A DNA stretch of 64,000 bases from NCBI GenBank assembly GCA_947502635.1, contig CANNAN010000002.1, forward strand, positions 248,001-312,000, given 5' to 3'. Made by a program: the position numbers and the translations under genes. Shown here one piece after another: positions 61,913-64,000 of the stretch. The stretch is from an uncultured Flavobacteriaceae bacterium (GTDB taxonomy: Bacteria; Bacteroidota; Bacteroidia; Flavobacteriales; Flavobacteriaceae). The notes under the pieces were generated by a model, which worked only from the letters and a program-made list of their open reading frames with translations, did not search any database and was not told where the DNA came from. Every line of letters begins with the position of its first letter. Position 1 is the first letter of the stretch.

Positions 61913-64000
61913 TTAGAAACTTAATTGGAATCCCATCATAAACTGACGTGATACAGGGTAATTACCGAAATCTATCCCTCTATTATTTATACCATTACCT
62001 CCTACCTCAGGATCATATCCATTGTATTCAGTAAAAGTAAAGGGATTTAATGAGTTTATATACACTCTAAACTTCTCAATTCCAAGCTTTTCTGTTCCTG
62101 GAACCGTATAGCCAACAGAAAGCGTTCTAACTCTAAGATACGTACCGTCTTCTAACCAAAAGTTTGATGACGGCTTATTATTAGAATGGTTAGATGTTTG
62201 TCTGTATGTTGGAATATTAGAATCTGGATTTTGAGGAGTCCATTGAAATACCTGATCTTGATGACGTCCAAAAGTGTAAGCAATATTCTTACCGCCGTTA
62301 TAAATTTCTGCCCCATAAGAATAAAACATTTGACATGCTAAATCCCAGTTTTTGTAATTCAGGTTAAAGTTTAATCCCACATCAAATTCTGGGATACCTG
62401 ATCCTGAATACACTCTATCATCTTCAGTTAAAGCACCGTCACCATTTACATCTTTATAGCGCATATCACCAACTTGCGGAGCACTTACAACCCCACTTGA
62501 AAAATCTAATGACTGATACTCTACTAATTCCTCAGCCGACTTAATTACCCCATCATTTTGAAATAGGAAAAAAGCATAAGCCTCACGACCTACCTCAAGG
62601 AAGGTGGTTGCCTCTCCAGTTGGAGAATTTACGTTTATAAAGCCAGCAGCAAAACCTCTTGTAACACCTGCTAGTTCTGTAACTTCATTTTCATTCTTAG
62701 AGAACACACCAGATACGTTGAATTTAAAATCTTCACCTATTTGATCTCTATAGTTTATTGCTAATTCAATTCCTTTATTAACCATGTTCCCTGCGTTAAC
62801 TGGAATTGTATTATAAGCCCCTTCGGCAAATGGTTGCCATGTACCAGTAGATGGCGCTAAACGTTGATTAATCAACATATCTTCTTTATCGTTTTGATAA
62901 ACATCTGCAGTTACATTTAATTTGTTATTAAGAAGACCTATTTCAATACCAATATTTCTGGAAATAGTAGTTTCCCAAGCTACGTTTGGATTGCTGTATT
63001 GTCTTTGAGTTTGACCAAATACGACATCTTCATTAGGTCCAAAAGGGTAATTTACTCCTGTTTCAATAAGCTGTTGAAATCTATAATCTCCAATATTATT
63101 GAAACCTGTTTCTGCAATGCTTCCTCTAAGCTTTAAGGAGTTTATACCTTCAACATTAAACCAATTTTCATCACTTACATTCCAACCTGCGGATACTCCA
63201 AAGAAATCAGCATACCTATTATTTCTTGGAAACCTTGAAGATCCATCTCTTCTGTAACTTGCAGACAACAGGTATTTGCCATCATAATTATACTGAACCC
63301 TTGCTAGTTTACCAGCAATAGTATTTTTAAAATTAACACCTGTAGGTTTAATTCCGTCTGCCCCATTTGATAATACTTGAATGTCATTGGAAGCTATATC
63401 GTCATACAATACGCCTACAGAAATATTTCTATTTTCAAACCTTTCATAAGAGGCAACCGCTAAAAGGTCTAAGTTATGCTTACCAAATGATTTCTTATAA
63501 TTTAGGATATGTTCAATGGTTTCTCTTTTGGCGAAATTGTAAAATTCCTGTAAAGATGCATTGAGTCTAGAAGCTGATGGATTTAGGTTTCCAGATCTGT
63601 CTATAGCTAAATATTGTGGCTGAAAGAACTTTCTAAAAAAGTTAAATTGGTTACGCCCCATATTTAACTTGTACTTTAACCCATCTGTAATTTCATATTC
63701 TAGGTTAAGAGCCAAACTATAATTATCATTTTGTCTTTCATCCACGTTGTCCAATTGCCTAGATAAGAAACTAAAAAACACTTCATTTTCAACATCCAAC
63801 ACTACTGCATTACCTTGAGACTCTATTGCGTCAAACGGTCTAGTATGAGGTAATTGACCAACTCCATACTGATAAAAATTGAAAGGTTCTTGATTTCTAT
63901 TTTCTTGAGTCATGCTTATAGATCCGAAAGCTTTGAATTTTCCTTTAGTAAATTGCCCCGTTAATCTATTGGTTAATCTATTAAAGTCCGAACCTTGAAT
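61913..64000 (-). CDS. SusC/RagA-family TonB-linked outer-membrane transporter, 5' partial
   Basis: The frame is open to the window edge: 29 more sense codons lie upstream of the internal ATG at 63913, so the gene is cut, with about 695 residues visible of the usual 1000 or so. Visible part is the beta-barrel: RRDGSSRFPRNNRYADFFGV, SLKLRGSIAETGFNNIGDYR, the DVYQNDKEDMLINQRLAPST strand region typical of SusC, an ATFLEVGREAYAFF segment and the C-terminal SRQFMMGFQLSF. It imports the oligosaccharides bound by the SusD protein downstream. Confidence 0.95.
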   Translation of the reverse strand: MQGSDFNRLTNRLTGQFTKGKFKAFGSISMTQENRNQEPFNFYQYGVGQLPHTRPFDAIESQGNAVVLDVENEVFFSFLSRQLDNVDERQNDNYSLALNLEYEITDGLKYKLNMGRNQFNFFRKFFQPQYLAIDRSGNLNPSASRLNASLQEFYNFAKRETIEHILNYKKSFGKHNLDLLAVASYERFENRNISVGVLYDDIASNDIQVLSNGADGIKPTGVNFKNTIAGKLARVQYNYDGKYLLSASYRRDGSSRFPRNNRYADFFGVSAGWNVSDENWFNVEGINSLKLRGSIAETGFNNIGDYRFQQLIETGVNYPFGPNEDVVFGQTQRQYSNPNVAWETTISRNIGIEIGLLNNKLNVTADVYQNDKEDMLINQRLAPSTGTWQPFAEGAYNTIPVNAGNMVNKGIELAINYRDQIGEDFKFNVSGVFSKNENEVTELAGVTRGFAAGFINVNSPTGEATTFLEVGREAYAFFLFQNDGVIKSAEELVEYQSLDFSSGVVSAPQVGDMRYKDVNGDGALTEDDRVYSGSGIPEFDVGLNFNLNYKNWDLACQMFYSYGAEIYNGGKNIAYTFGRHQDQVFQWTPQNPDSNIPTYRQTSNHSNNKPSSNFWLEDGTYLRVRTLSVGYTVPGTEKLGIEKFRVYINSLNPFTFTEYNGYDPEVGGNGINNRGIDFGNYPVSRQFMMGFQLSF

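Overview
The window reads as chromosome of a marine-type member of Flavobacteriaceae (Bacteroidota). The support is strong A+T bias, a SusC/SusD polysaccharide-utilisation locus, a type IX secretion C-terminal sorting domain, DUF3857/transglutaminase proteins, many lipoproteins, and promoters of the Bacteroidota form TTTG-N19-TAnnTTTG (clearest in front of the tRNA-Asn at 48.2 kb). No ribosomal RNA, CRISPR array or intact insertion sequence is visible.

Region 1 (1-14.3 kb, remnants to 19.5 kb) is the unusual part. It is an array of small accessory genes, all on the + strand, separated by long repeats. Seven near-complete copies (about 210-270 bp) and three truncated copies share a hairpin core, a TATATTTG promoter-like box and a ...ATAATTGTT right end. 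The site left end (AACAATGGTAATCGTTGCAC) is the imperfect reverse complement of its right end (GTGCGATTATATAATTGTT). For most units, the first 7-10 bases after GTT are the reverse complement of the last bases before the next AAC. This is the geometry of integron cassettes and attC sites, but the sites are longer than, and different from, known attC consensus sequences. Three further sites (1108-1294, 7391-7432, 11395-11439) differ in sequence but share the AAC...GTT folded form. No integrase is in the window, and the left edge cuts a gene. Cargo: two AraC regulators, a class C-like serine hydrolase, a PER/CfxA-like class A beta-lactamase, a VOC lipoprotein, a PD40 lipoprotein, a zinc-ribbon membrane protein, a JmjC/cupin-like oxygenase and several unknowns. 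Chimeric and decayed units (a Crp/Fnr fragment, a gene running into a repeat, a 2OG-oxygenase fragment) show past deletions.

Region 2 (14.9-26.5 kb): an ECF sigma factor with an overlapping membrane protein, a large T9SS-sorted beta-helix protein with an internal duplication, a carboxypeptidase-regulatory-like protein, a truncated ParD antitoxin, a TerB-like protein, the repair-coupling factor Mfd and a thioredoxin-fold (TlpA-like) lipoprotein-like protein.

Region 3 (26.1-34.9 kb, - strand): a tight run consisting of a lipoprotein, a giant TPR/MORN-variant repeat protein, two DUF3857/transglutaminase-like proteins (one without the catalytic Cys) and YraN.

Region 4 (35-48.2 kb) is metal and envelope biology. 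A TonB receptor plus TroABCD-type Mn/Zn/Fe ABC transporter faces a DtxR/MntR-family regulator across a 24-bp palindromic operator. FeoA, FeoB and a small FeoB-associated Cys-rich protein follow, then an SCO1-family protein, the RseP protease and tRNA-Asn.

Region 5 (48.9-64 kb) is a polysaccharide-utilisation region: two DUF1080 proteins (one at 42.4 kb), a GH16 glycanase, a TPR-LuxR regulator, a GH2 glycosidase, a surface carbohydrate-binding-like lipoprotein, SusD and a SusC cut by the right edge. GH16 plus GH2 suggests a galactan-type substrate (agar, porphyran or similar), but this is inference. A 2-kb gene-free stretch at 51.7-53.7 kb carries decayed coding sequence.
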